A stretch of DNA of 64,000 nt, from the NCBI GenBank assembly GCA_029964075.1, contig CM057149.1, positions 21,466,197 through 21,530,196 of the forward strand. The letters are read 5' to 3'. Source of the DNA: Patiria pectinifera. Its lineage: Eukaryota; Echinodermata; Asteroidea; Valvatida; Asterinidae. Both the position numbers and the translations under genes were made by a program. Position 1 is the stretch's first letter. Each line of letters begins with the position of its first letter. The notes beneath the pieces are model-generated. The model was given only the letters and a program-made list of their open reading frames with translations. It was not told the origin of the DNA and did no database searches. Below, in pieces: positions 63,501 through 64,000 of this stretch.

Positions 63501-64000
63501 ATGGTTAAGTGCCTTGCTCAAGGGCACAAGTGTCGTCCAGGCCCGCGGGCTCGAACCCACGCCACTGTTGCCTCTGCCGTTACAAATCAAGCACCAATCA
63601 TGCCCCCCAAAAAAGGTCTCCGGTTTCTGGTATGGAGCTTGCCCAAAAAGTGGTGCGGCGACGCGGCTTTTTTTTTTTTTACCTGATTTTTTTTGCTTCA
63701 ACTGTCGGCTGATGACTGCAACTGGTGCCCGACTAAACTTAGTGCAAATTATATGGGAGTCCAGAGAGGCCACATAAAGCTTATTCTCGAACATAACCCA
63801 ATCTAAAAACACGTTAAAATTGTGCAGAAGCAGGATTCCAGTCAGACCAGTGAGTTTGGCGGTTTTCAGACATCATCTTTCATTGAAAAAAAAACTTTTT
63901 CATTTTGCCGACGCGCATATGGCTACGGCGACGCGCGCGCATACCAGAAACCGTAGACTTTTTTTTGGCCTCAAGTCATTCAAGCTTTTCAAAGAACGGC
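60514..64000. other. EOGT upstream region, no gene found
   Basis: Sequence 5' of the first coding EOGT exon. It must contain the upstream untranslated exon and promoter unless these lie beyond the window; neither can be placed. It holds a repeat at about 61,560-61,925 (copy of 2938-3212) with the hairpin CAACGCTGGTTGGCCGGCCA near 61,684, a CACATCAGTG / CACTGATGTG hairpin at about 63,191, and a SINE fragment. Confidence 0.4.
63474..63600 (-). repeat. SINE fragment
   Basis: On the minus strand a B-box-like GGGTTCGAGCC is followed by TTGTGCCCTTGAGCAAGGCAC, the same body marker as copies 1 and 2. Confidence 0.6.

Overview
The window looks like nuclear DNA of a marine invertebrate deuterostome, most likely an echinoderm. 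The evidence is spliced genes with GT-AG introns, a tandem cluster of large NACHT-LRR (NLR) receptor genes, a typical animal EOGT gene, and very dense small transposons, tRNA-derived SINEs and poly-C/poly-G tracts. The species call is an inference.

Region 1 (1-39,800, plus strand) is a tandem array of one NLR gene type. NLR-A (1-2234) is cut by the window edge inside its P-loop. NLR-B (five exons, 6864-11281) is complete but carries two small deletions that create two stop codons. NLR-C (14,521-15,167 and 24,197-24,405) is a pseudogene split by a 9 kb nested transposon complex, and its old 3' flank reappears near 28,880-29,145. NLR-D (five exons, 32,056-36,594) is intact and reconstructs to 929 residues. 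NLR-B and NLR-D share small upstream exons encoding a hydrophobic, glycine-spaced N-terminal module instead of a recognisable death-fold domain. Non-coding flanks, including a conserved AATAAA about 1.1-1.6 kb past the stop, were duplicated with the genes.

Region 2 (15,168-24,196) is the mobile complex inside NLR-C. Its core (15,447-22,728) is a two-gene DNA transposon of the ISL2EU / IS5-like type with 30-bp inverted ends. One gene (plus strand, four exons, intact) encodes a SWIM zinc finger plus YqaJ-type nuclease. The other (minus strand, THAP zinc finger plus DDE transposase) is frameshifted. Their exons interlock. A LINE fragment follows. At 25,787-28,204 lies a badly decayed, probably transposon-derived gene of an uncharacterised family.

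Region 3 (29,500-31,600 and 37,250-40,360) holds foldback elements: an interleaved 1.3 kb palindromic complex, an array of 14-bp inverted units, and several MITEs, some with target duplications or with matching unoccupied sites in the paralogous flanks.

Region 4 (43,440-60,513, minus strand) is a complete EOGT gene (EGF-domain O-GlcNAc transferase, family GT61) with 15 coding exons that join in frame to 569 residues, from a signal peptide to a C-terminal RDEL. Its introns hold TTAA-flanked MITEs, SINEs, a 162-bp minisatellite and a (TTGGG)n tract. The last 3.4 kb (60,514-64,000) is EOGT upstream sequence with repeats and no gene that I can support.
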